A DNA stretch of 8,874 nt from Xanthobacteraceae bacterium (lineage in GTDB: Bacteria; Pseudomonadota; Alphaproteobacteria; Rhizobiales; Xanthobacteraceae), in contig JAUSIF010000336.1 of assembly GCA_030648135.1 (NCBI GenBank), positions 1-8,874 of the forward strand, given 5' to 3'. Under the pieces are notes generated by a model. That model had not been told where the DNA came from and searched no databases. It saw nothing but the letters and a program-made list of their open reading frames with translations. This document shows, piece by piece, positions 1 to 4,880 of the stretch (positions within the stretch are counted from its first letter, which is position 1; the number at the start of each line of letters is the position of its first letter). The position numbers were made by a program, and so were the translations under genes.

Positions 1-63
1 ATGGGCGGCCAACTGCTCGAACTGAAGCCGACCGAGTGGCGGCAGGTTTTGCAAGCGGCGTAG
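1..63 (+). CDS. 3' end of an unidentified gene (partial)
   Basis: An open frame runs from the window edge to a TAG at 61-63 and encodes 20 residues ending WRQVLQAA. Third codon positions are mostly G or C, as in the neighbouring genes, which favours real coding. The first codon in the window is ATG, but that may be an internal methionine; the true start probably lies outside. A hairpin follows the stop at 78-99 and the XRE gene starts 74 nt later on the same strand, so the two could be co-transcribed or separated by that hairpin. Nothing in the visible residues allows a family assignment. Confidence 0.4.
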   Translation: MGGQLLELKPTEWRQVLQAA

Positions 64-77
64 CCACCGCGGCCTAG

Positions 78-99
78 CGGGGACCGGCAACGGTCCCCG
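78..99 (+). terminator. 9-bp GNRA-capped hairpin, possible terminator or attenuator
   Basis: CGGGGACCG at 78-86 pairs perfectly with CGGTCCCCG at 91-99 around a GCAA tetraloop, a very stable RNA fold. It lies between the stop of the partial first gene (63) and the ribosome binding site of the XRE gene (AAGGAG, 123-128). No T-run follows on the + strand, so it is not a classic intrinsic terminator. It could act as an attenuator, an mRNA stabiliser or part of the 5' leader of the regulator gene. Confidence 0.5.
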
Positions 100-137
100 A
101 CGGGGCGCGGTACTCGCGTCGCAAGGAGAAGAACCAG

Positions 138-521
138 ATGAAGAAGAATTTTAACCCAGTCGACATGCACATCGGCTCGCGCATACGCTCGCGCCGGATG
201 CAGCTAGGTAAGTCGCAGGAATGGCTCGGCGATACACTCGGCCTTACCTTTCAGCAGGTCCAGAAATATGAGAAGGGCACCAACGGCGTGCGCGGAAGCC
301 GGATGCAGCAGATAGCGACCGCGCTAGACGTTCCGCCCGCCTACTTTTTCAAGGACGCGCCGGGCAGCACTAGTATCGACTCCGACGCCGACAAAACGCT
401 GCGCGCGTTCACCACCAGCCGCGACGGCCTGGAGATCGTCGCCGCTTGGGAAGGATTGCGGCCCAAGCTGCGCGGCCTTTTCGCCGACATGGCCAAGGCG
501 ATGGCGGAGCCGGCATCATGA
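138..521 (+). CDS. XRE/SinR-like helix-turn-helix transcriptional regulator
   Basis: A 127-residue DNA-binding regulator. The Cro/CI-type HTH covers about residues 12-70; the helix-turn-helix core lies near residues 26-47, with SQEWLGDTLGLT followed by the recognition helix FQQVQKYEKG. The tail (about 75-127) has no peptidase S24 motif, so LexA-like self-cleavage is not expected. A good AAGGAG at 123-128 supports the ATG at 138. The stop overlaps the start of the next gene (ATGA at 518-521), so the two are translationally coupled. This HTH type is very common in alphaproteobacterial chromosomes and prophages. It is the best candidate in the window for the protein that binds the palindromes at 1073-1094 and 3719-3740, but that link is inference. 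Confidence 0.9.
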   Translation: MKKNFNPVDMHIGSRIRSRRMQLGKSQEWLGDTLGLTFQQVQKYEKGTNGVRGSRMQQIATALDVPPAYFFKDAPGSTSIDSDADKTLRAFTTSRDGLEIVAAWEGLRPKLRGLFADMAKAMAEPAS

Positions 522-739
522 CACCAGCCCGATTCTCTCAGGTCGGGACGATGCTCTATGGGTCTGCTTGGCGCGATCCACTGGCCAAGGCGCTCAAGGT
601 CGCCGAGCGCACGGTCCGCCGGTGGGCCGATGGCGAAAATCCGATCCCCGACGGCGTTCCCGCCGACCTCGCCGCGCTATGCCGGAAGAAGTCGGACTGC
701 CTCGCGAGAATGGCGACGACGCTCAACGGGGAACTGTGA
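518..739 (+). CDS. Small helix-turn-helix phage-type protein
   Basis: A 73-residue protein starting at the ATG that overlaps the XRE stop by 4 nt. The core is LYGSAWRDPLAKALKVAERT followed by VRRWADGE (about residues 13-40), a short DNA-binding fold in which RTVRRWADG looks like the recognition helix. Proteins with this W-x-x-x-LAxxLxVxxRTVRRWAxG pattern are familiar from alphaproteobacterial genomes and prophages as unnamed regulators or Cro-like proteins. In-frame sequence runs further upstream, but coupling to the XRE gene favours the start at 518. The gene converges on the - strand gene at 723-1049, and their 3' ends overlap by 17 bp. Its role next to the XRE protein is unknown; a Cro-like or accessory regulator is plausible. 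Confidence 0.75.
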   Translation: MTPARFSQVGTMLYGSAWRDPLAKALKVAERTVRRWADGENPIPDGVPADLAALCRKKSDCLARMATTLNGEL

Positions 740-1049
740 AGCACGATCCGGGCGGGCAGAGTATCGCGAACCCATCGTAAAGGCGAACGCCGGTCAACGC
801 GAGCGGGGTCGAGCAGCCGGGGGAGAACACGTCGAGGTCTATGCCGCCGTGGCTCGCTCCCCTGACCGTGGCCTCGCACGCGCCGATGCCGTCGAGCGGG
901 ACGTAGCGGACCATCATATTAGTGGGGACCGCAATTCCCCGCAGCGTCGGATCGGTACTGCGGACCCCTAGCACGCTCCATGCTGCCCGGTTTTCCCTCC
1001 GGTGGAGTCCGCTAACTGAATCTTCTGCAAGCCTTTCACGTCGGCTCAT
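723..1049 (-). CDS. Hypothetical protein, last gene of the leftward block
   Basis: A 108-residue frame of unknown function. From about residue 40 on, third codon positions are almost all G or C, a strong coding sign in this GC-rich DNA; the first 35 or so codons are less biased, so the start is uncertain. The ATG at 1047-1049 is preceded by AGGA about 8 nt upstream. An internal ATG ATG pair near residues 44-45 (MMVRYVPLDG) is an alternative. The frame also stays open well upstream, but that part overlaps two other genes and is not used here. No membrane segment or known motif was recognised. The operator-like palindrome at 1073-1094 lies directly upstream, suggesting its own regulated promoter. 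The 3' end overlaps the convergent HTH gene by 17 bp. Confidence 0.5.
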   Translation of the reverse strand: MSRRERLAEDSVSGLHRRENRAAWSVLGVRSTDPTLRGIAVPTNMMVRYVPLDGIGACEATVRGASHGGIDLDVFSPGCSTPLALTGVRLYDGFAILCPPGSCFTVPR

Positions 1050-1072
1050 CGTTTGTATCCTGGGCTTCCTTG

Positions 1073-1094
1073 GGGAATTATATACATGAGTCCC
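1073..1094. promoter_or_regulatory. Operator-like imperfect palindrome (copy 1)
   Basis: A 22-bp imperfect palindrome with half-site pattern GGGAnTTATnT; 8 of 11 base pairs are symmetric, and one further G/C pair on each side extends it to 1072-1095. It matches the copy at 3719-3740, read in the opposite orientation, at 19 of 22 positions. On the - strand it contains a perfect TATAAT (1077-1082), 28 nt upstream of the ATG at 1049, so a bound protein would cover a possible -10 box. No good -35 was found 16-18 bp further upstream. It fills the gap between the genes ending at 1105 and starting at 1049. Confidence 0.6.
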
Positions 1095-1104
1095 CCGGCC
1101 ATAT

Positions 1105-1272
1105 CTAGCGATCATGGCCGCCGCCCATCCACCCGACCTGCCCCCTATCGCCGGCTGGACCCTTTGCCATTTTCGCAGCTCTTCGTTTACGACGGCGCGC
1201 GGGCTTTGACTTGGGCTTGGGGCGATACCGCAGAACCTTATCGGCGATGGCGTCGAGGATTTTAAGCTGCAT
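1105..1272 (-). CDS. Small basic hypothetical protein
   Basis: A 55-residue, strongly basic protein (MQLKILDAIADKVLRYRPK, then an Arg/Lys/Ala-rich stretch). The KVLxYRPKPKS pattern is familiar from small alphaproteobacterial phage proteins of unknown function. The ATG at 1270-1272 overlaps the end of the preceding gene (stop at 1262) by 11 bp and has a weak purine-rich GAAAGAA upstream. An in-frame ATG at 1285-1287 would add five residues but has no ribosome binding site. The positive charge would suit nucleic-acid binding, but there is no motif to prove it. Confidence 0.6.
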   Translation of the reverse strand: MQLKILDAIADKVLRYRPKPKSKPARRRKRRAAKMAKGPAGDRGQVGWMGGGHDR

Positions 1273-1636
1273 TGGTTTCTTTCGCATGGGCGAGACGGTC
1301 CAATCGTTCTATTTCCGCGACGATTAATGCGGCGGCCCTGATCAAGTCGCGTCTGCGGTTTTTCGGCTTCCACCACGCAATAACTTTGCCCCACACGGGA
1401 CAATCACCGCGCCCGCCAGATACATCGGCATCGTTCCACCAAGGCCAATCTTGTTTGGTCGGTTGTCGATCAGAGTCGCAATAATCCTCATCAGTCCCCC
1501 TCGAAGCATGAAGAGCATAACACCCGGCAGCAGCGGCAAGATCGCCGGGCGCGTGTTCATCGTCATGGGCAAAAGACCATCCCTCTTCCTCAATCTGACG
1601 TTTGCGCTCTGCTGCAACTTCGTCAATAACCGTCAT
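1262..1636 (-). CDS. Conserved phage-type hypothetical protein (RKRQIEEEGW family)
   Basis: A 124-residue acidic protein. Near the N-terminus it carries AAERKRQIEEEGW (8-20), then HDDEH (24-28), GDLAAAAGCYAL (31-42), a Trp-rich middle and WWKPKNRRRDLIRAAALIVA (88-107). This order (AAERxRQxxxEGW, HDDxH, GxLAxAAxCYA, WWKPKxxRRxLVRAxALIxAEIERLDR) is typical of a widespread phage and prophage protein of unknown function. The His/Asp cluster hints at metal binding, but no activity is established here. GGAGG lies 7 nt before the ATG. The start overlaps the stop of the preceding gene by 4 nt (ATGA, 1633-1636), showing translational coupling. Confidence 0.8.
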   Translation of the reverse strand: MTVIDEVAAERKRQIEEEGWSFAHDDEHAPGDLAAAAGCYALHASRGTDEDYCDSDRQPTKQDWPWWNDADVSGGRGDCPVWGKVIAWWKPKNRRRDLIRAAALIVAEIERLDRLAHAKETNAA

Positions 1637-1911
1637 GGCTCATCCTCCATTGAGCAGCCCCACCGCGAGTGCGTAGCCACTTTTGCAGCGAGTTCGCGGG
1701 TTGCTTCGATGATCTTTTCACCAGAACGTTTTGGCTCTGAATGCTCACTATCCAAATTCCAATTTATGGGCTTCTTGCCGCCATTCAAAAAAGATGCAAC
1801 CTCCATCGCCAGCATTTTGTCCCTCGTATGATATAGCACTTCGCCGCCTCCAAGGGCGTTGCAAAACCGTACATCAAAGCCGTCGCCGCTTGCTAAGAAA
1901 GTGTGCATCAT
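1633..1911 (-). CDS. Hypothetical protein
   Basis: A 92-residue protein starting at one of two adjacent ATGs (1909-1911 or 1906-1908); the first overlaps the TGA of the preceding gene (1908-1910). The ribosome binding site is weak, so translation probably depends on coupling. The N-terminal half (DGFDVRFCNALGGGEVLYHT, MLAMEVASFLNGG) looks like a small alpha/beta fold; the rest is charged. No family recognised. It overlaps the next gene by 4 nt. Confidence 0.65.
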   Translation of the reverse strand: MMHTFLASGDGFDVRFCNALGGGEVLYHTRDKMLAMEVASFLNGGKKPINWNLDSEHSEPKRSGEKIIEATRELAAKVATHSRWGCSMEDEP

Positions 1912-2177
1912 CGACTACCATCGTTCGTCAAGGCGAGCACCTTGCGGGCGTTCTCGTATGCCTCGTGCCAAATATCTACGCAGTGCAGGCGCTCTTGCCA
2001 TACTTCCGGCGAATAGTTTTTGTTCTCAGCATCGGTCCACGCTTGATAAGCGTCGGCCAAATTTTCAAGCGCGCCGCGCAGGCATTTGATCTCGTCCCGA
2101 TCCTGCCGTGCTTCGCGGAGTATCTGACCGGCTTCGATATTCCGCTCAAAGTCTGGACCTTCGACATGTGGTTTCAT
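1908..2177 (-). CDS. Hypothetical protein, helical
   Basis: An 89-residue, mostly helical protein rich in Glu, Asp and Ala (QILREARQDRDEIKCLRGAL, LADAYQAWTDAENKN), with heptad-like hydrophobic spacing around residues 18-48 that could form a short coiled coil. A strong GGAGG precedes the ATG at 2175-2177, which follows the previous stop codon directly (TAA ATG). The 3' end overlaps the next gene. No known domain was recognised. Confidence 0.7.
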   Translation of the reverse strand: MKPHVEGPDFERNIEAGQILREARQDRDEIKCLRGALENLADAYQAWTDAENKNYSPEVWQERLHCVDIWHEAYENARKVLALTNDGSR

Positions 2178-2420
2178 TTATTCCTCCAAACTTTCAATCA
2201 CGCCAGCCAGTTTGCAGGTTGCCCATTGAACCGGATGCGATTCCCGCAACTCATCGTCATCCATATAGGTAACGTCCAAATCACCAAGGCCGTCATCGAG
2301 TGCGCTGTGAATTTCTTGAAGCGCGGTGGCGATGCACTTACGTTCGGCAGCTACTGCCTGCTTGGCAGCCGCCTCTGCTAAAGTTAAAATAGTTTTTCCG
2401 AGCGGATGAATATCAGTCAT
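2178..2420 (-). CDS. Hypothetical protein directly downstream of the transposase
   Basis: An 80-residue protein: a helical N-terminal half (TLAEAAAKQAVAAERKCIAT) and an acidic C-terminal half (DVTYMDDDELRESHPVQWAT). The ATG at 2418-2420 overlaps the transposase TGA (2417-2419) as ATGA, so its translation is coupled to the transposase. The following gene starts right after its stop. It keeps an intact start and stop, so it was not cut by insertion of the transposase gene. No family recognised. Confidence 0.7.
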   Translation of the reverse strand: MTDIHPLGKTILTLAEAAAKQAVAAERKCIATALQEIHSALDDGLGDLDVTYMDDDELRESHPVQWATCKLAGVIESLEE

Positions 2421-3340
2421 GCGATCAGCGCCTTGTAAGTCAGCCGCTTCCCGGCAACGGCCTTCACAAAACTGTCGAGCCGTTCCATCGTGTGCCGCGC
2501 CACATTGCCGTCATTGAGACGGAACGCGAACTCGTCAACGTAACGGCTAAGATGTTTCGGACTGGCGTGGTGATAGACGCCAATCAAGCCGCGCTTAAGG
2601 ACCGCGAACACGGACTCGATGCTGTTCGTAGTCACACCATCGCGGACGTATTCGCCTTGGCTATGGTTGATCGTGTCGTGGTTGAAAAACAGACCACCCA
2701 TGCCGGTATAGGCAAGGTGTTCGTCGGTGTGCAGCGTCGATCCAATCTCGACGTTCTGCACAATTTGATCCTGAATTGTTTGCGCGTCGGTCGCGTCGAT
2801 CTTGATGCCTTTCACGCGGCCACCCTTGCCGCGTTCCTTCATGCCGAGCACGGCAGTCTTGCCGACCGGGCCGCGACCGAGTTTCAGCTTGTCGGCTTCA
2901 TGCTTGTTTTTTTCCAGACCGCCAACGTAAGTCTCATCGATCTCAACAATGCCTTGCAGCTTTTCCAGATCGCCGCCGCAGGCTTCGCGGAGCCGGTGCA
3001 GCACGAACCAAGCCGACTTTTGCGTGATGCCAATTTCCTTGCTCAGTTGCAGACTCGAAATTCCCTTGCGCGCCGTGACCAGCAGATACATGGCATAAAC
3101 CCACTTGTGCAGCGGGACGTGGCTGCGCTCGAAAATGGTGCCCGTGCGAACCGTAAAATCCTCTCGGCACTGGTTGCACCTATAGAAGCCACCCTTACGC
3201 GCTGTAATGCGCTCGCCAAGGCCGCAGACGGGGCACGTAGGACCGTTAGGCCAAAGGCGGCCTTCCAAATAGGTCCGCGCCGTCTCCACATCAGGAAACA
3301 GCGCGAACAGTTCAAAGGTGGAGATGGTCGATTTGCTCAT
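2417..3340 (-). CDS. IS1595-type (ISXO2-like) transposase, intact
   Basis: A 307-residue DDE-type transposase. An N-terminal zinc ribbon carries Cys36, Cys39, Cys55 and Cys58 (CPVCG ... CNQC). A helical DNA-binding section follows (about 75-122; LSKEIGITQKSAWFVLHRLR). The RNase H-like catalytic core carries Asp135 in VEIDETYVGG, Asp206 in LHTDEHLAY and a third acidic/Asn site at Asn239-Glu242 in TTNSIES. Domain order and length fit full-length IS1595/IS1016-type enzymes, with no frameshift or stop, so it should be active if expressed. The odd point is context: the start lies 2 nt after the upstream gene's stop, and the TGA overlaps the next gene's ATG. No terminal inverted repeats or target duplication were recognised around it. 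It therefore behaves like an operon member rather than a complete insertion sequence. Confidence 0.93.
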   Translation of the reverse strand: MSKSTISTFELFALFPDVETARTYLEGRLWPNGPTCPVCGLGERITARKGGFYRCNQCREDFTVRTGTIFERSHVPLHKWVYAMYLLVTARKGISSLQLSKEIGITQKSAWFVLHRLREACGGDLEKLQGIVEIDETYVGGLEKNKHEADKLKLGRGPVGKTAVLGMKERGKGGRVKGIKIDATDAQTIQDQIVQNVEIGSTLHTDEHLAYTGMGGLFFNHDTINHSQGEYVRDGVTTNSIESVFAVLKRGLIGVYHHASPKHLSRYVDEFAFRLNDGNVARHTMERLDSFVKAVAGKRLTYKALIA

Positions 3341-3342
3341 GA

Positions 3343-3612
3343 CTAAATCCGCTCCACCATCCCGCCGATGCAGCGATGGGCGGCCTTTTGCGCGGCCAAG
3401 AGGGTCATATGGCGGCTAACGACATAGCGGCCCGAGCCGGTGACCTTGGGGGCGGTTACATGGTATTCTTTATCGAGTTCGCGGGCGGACACGCAAACCG
3501 AACCGCTCGCAAGCCGGACAACAACCATGCCCTTAAGCTGGCCCGTGCAGACTTCGGTGATTGTTCCGTCGAAGCCGTTGCACTTAACTTTTTGTCCGAT
3601 TTGGTGGGTCAT
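3343..3612 (-). CDS. Small protein with KOW/SH3-like barrel pattern, first gene of the leftward block
   Basis: An 89-residue protein. Residues 4-45 (QIGQKVKCNGFDGTITEV, then KGMVVVRLASGSVCVSAREL) have the alternating beta-strand and Gly pattern of a KOW- or SH3-like barrel, which often binds nucleic acid or protein; this is a fold guess only. The C-terminal part (RYVVSRHMTLLAAQKAAHRC) looks helical. GGAGA at 3618-3622, 5 nt before the ATG at 3610-3612, sets the start; an in-frame TTG at 3624 overlaps that site and is rejected. It is the first gene after the promoter/operator region at 3613-3740 and is followed 2 nt after its stop by the transposase ATG. Confidence 0.7.
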   Translation of the reverse strand: MTHQIGQKVKCNGFDGTITEVCTGQLKGMVVVRLASGSVCVSARELDKEYHVTAPKVTGSGRYVVSRHMTLLAAQKAAHRCIGGMVERI

Positions 3613-3644
3613 TTGTCTCTCCAAAGGGTTGGCCTTACCTTCCC

Positions 3645-3673
3645 TATGTAGCTTACTCCCTCGCCATTGTAAA
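3645..3673 (-). promoter_or_regulatory. Possible promoter of the leftward block
   Basis: On the - strand, TTTACA (3668-3673) and TACATA (3645-3650) are separated by exactly 17 bp. The -35 matches the sigma-70 consensus at 5 of 6 positions and the -10 at only 3 of 6. It lies 33 nt or more upstream of the ATG at 3612, in the only sizeable gap before that operon. TTACTCCC (3653-3660) lies within the spacer and GGGAGTAA (3674-3681) abuts the -35, forming a perfect 8-bp inverted repeat across the promoter, as expected for a repressor-controlled start. Confidence 0.4.
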
Positions 3674-3714
3674 GGGAGTAATGTACATAAACTATCACGA
3701 ATTGTTACAATGGC
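3663..3714. repeat. Perfect 10-bp inverted repeat enclosing the degenerate operator
   Basis: GCCATTGTAA at 3663-3672 and its exact complement TTACAATGGC at 3705-3714 are 32 bp apart and enclose the degenerate operator copy (3674-3695). The left arm overlaps the possible -35 box. It could be a second regulator site or an RNA/DNA hairpin. Confidence 0.5.
3674..3695. promoter_or_regulatory. Degenerate copy of the operator-like motif
   Basis: GGGAGTAATGTACATAA matches the left 17 positions of the palindrome at 3719-3740 at 14 sites, but the right arm is lost. Its GGGAGTAA arm instead pairs with TTACTCCC at 3653-3660 across a 13-bp spacer. It may be a weaker or half site for the same protein, next to the possible -35 box. 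Confidence 0.4.
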
Positions 3715-3718
3715 CCAA

Positions 3719-3740
3719 GGGAGTTATCTATATAATTCCC
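3719..3740. promoter_or_regulatory. Operator-like imperfect palindrome (copy 2)
   Basis: A 22-bp palindrome with half-site GGGAnTTATnT; 9 of 11 base pairs are symmetric. Read on the - strand it matches 19 of 22 positions of the copy at 1073-1094. It overlaps the stop codon and last codons of the gene at 3724-4068 and begins the control region of the operon starting at 3612. It contains TATAAT on the + strand (3731-3736), which would point antisense into the upstream gene. It lies roughly 70 bp upstream of the possible -10 at 3645-3650. Confidence 0.6.
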
Positions 3741-4068
3741 CTTCCTTGGCACGCAACGCCGCGACCTCCGCGTCCTCGAGGATGGCGTCCTGGCAAATCC
3801 GCTCGACGACGGCGAGCTCCTTGTCGTTTATCCATCCCTTCGCGCGGTGCTTGATCGCGCGGTCGAGCGATGTTCGCGCCAGCCTATCGTTCCAAGCCGG
3901 ATATTCCTGGCGCAAGTTCGGCCTGATGAACTGGCGCGGCGCTGGCATAGCGAACGGCCCGGGCCCGAGCTGCGCGAAGACGAAGACTAGGCTCGCGACG
4001 CTGATCGTCCGGCCGTCGCTCTTGATCTTGCGCTCGAATATGTCGCCGATGCCGGTTGCAGAGTTCAT
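3724..4068 (-). CDS. Hypothetical protein
   Basis: A 114-residue protein of unknown function, last gene of the middle block. GAGG lies 6-7 nt before the ATG at 4066-4068, and the start overlaps the preceding stop as ATGA (4065-4068). The middle carries a hydrophobic stretch with Pro/Phe (FVFAQLGPGPFAMPAPRQF, about 29-47) and the rest is charged and helical (WINDKELAVVERICQDAILE). Its final codons and stop lie inside the operator-like palindrome at 3719-3740, so the coding end and a regulatory site share DNA. Confidence 0.65.
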   Translation of the reverse strand: MNSATGIGDIFERKIKSDGRTISVASLVFVFAQLGPGPFAMPAPRQFIRPNLRQEYPAWNDRLARTSLDRAIKHRAKGWINDKELAVVERICQDAILEDAEVAALRAKEGELYR

Positions 4069-4877
4069 GCGCGCCCTCGTTTTTCCGGCTTCACATCAAC
4101 ACCAAGCTCGGATGCAATCTCAGCTAATCGGTCATGCGTGCGTGCAGTCTCATCGAGCAATGACCGCAATGCGCCGTATGATTTGGCGACGCCAGCCTTC
4201 ATCACGATCTTGATCGCCTCGACGACATCAGGCTGATAAATATAGCCGTCTGGTTTGTCTTTGAGCAGCGCGCGCAACTTGGCCCATTCTTCGGCGTCTT
4301 TTTTGAGATCACCTATTCGCCGTAATGCGCGCTCGTCAATCTCCGCATCAAGTTGGCGGCGTTGCTCATTGAGCGCGTCGCTGACACGGCTCAGGACAAA
4401 GGCATCATCTGTCTTGGCCGTACGGCGCAATAGTGCGCCAAGGAAATGCCGATCAACTGGCTTCACATGCGGATTTTTCGCGGCGGGACGCCGCTGGCGC
4501 AACGTGCCGTTCTCTGGAACGTACCAGCCCCACACTTCTGGGATTTCCTCGTCGGTAGCTACGTGATCCGGCGCAACCAGATACCAGCGATCAAAATAAT
4601 CGAAAACCTCGCTTGCCTTGGCTGGTGTCTTGTATTCTTTCCGCCAGTCGGCGCGGCTAATCTTGATCTCCATCCCCACCAATTCCATGCCGAGAGACGG
4701 CCATAAAGACATTACTACGGCATCAACGCTGCGATTTGCACGCCAAGCGGTGCCGTTGCGCACCTCGAACAGCACGGAATACTTCTCGCCGCCCATGCCA
4801 AAATGCCGCTGAATGCACGATTTCACGTCGGCAGACGTGATTGGCTTTTTGGTAGCTTCCTTGACCATTTGATCCAT
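4065..4877 (-). CDS. MmcB-like PD-(D/E)XK nuclease-fold protein
   Basis: A 270-residue protein. The N-terminal half resembles the MmcB / PD-(D/E)XK fold: Glu38 in LFEVRNG, Asp52 in RSVDAVVMS, and Glu70-Ile-Lys72 in VGMEIKISRADW, followed by YFDRWYLVAPDHV (94-106) and a beta hairpin WGWYVPENG. MmcB-type proteins are associated with DNA repair, and similar folds act as phage recombination nucleases. Catalysis here is inferred from the D...ExK residues. The C-terminal half (about 160-262) is helical and charged, longer than a compact MmcB protein, and may bind a partner or DNA. The ATG follows the preceding stop by 3 nt, with GGGAGG upstream. Its place among replication-type genes fits DNA processing during phage replication. 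Confidence 0.65.
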   Translation of the reverse strand: MDQMVKEATKKPITSADVKSCIQRHFGMGGEKYSVLFEVRNGTAWRANRSVDAVVMSLWPSLGMELVGMEIKISRADWRKEYKTPAKASEVFDYFDRWYLVAPDHVATDEEIPEVWGWYVPENGTLRQRRPAAKNPHVKPVDRHFLGALLRRTAKTDDAFVLSRVSDALNEQRRQLDAEIDERALRRIGDLKKDAEEWAKLRALLKDKPDGYIYQPDVVEAIKIVMKAGVAKSYGALRSLLDETARTHDRLAEIASELGVDVKPEKRGRA

Positions 4878-4880
4878 GCC

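Noticed and set aside
1050..1403. Upstream extension of the 723-1049 frame to 226 residues
   Set aside because: The added part overlaps the genes at 1105-1272 and 1262-1636, crosses the operator-like palindrome and lacks coding bias.
1731..2381. A 216-codon + strand frame
   Set aside because: It runs antisense to three tightly coupled - strand genes with good starts, has no ribosome binding site and shows no known motif.
2492..3346. A 284-codon open frame on the + strand across the transposase gene
   Set aside because: It is antisense to the complete transposase, whose motifs are unmistakable; its residues show no domain, and long antisense frames are common opposite GC-rich genes.
3440..4213. 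A 257-codon + strand frame crossing the control region at 3613-3723
   Set aside because: It is antisense to three - strand genes and passes through the regulatory gap; its Ser/Arg/Thr-rich composition is that of a shadow frame.
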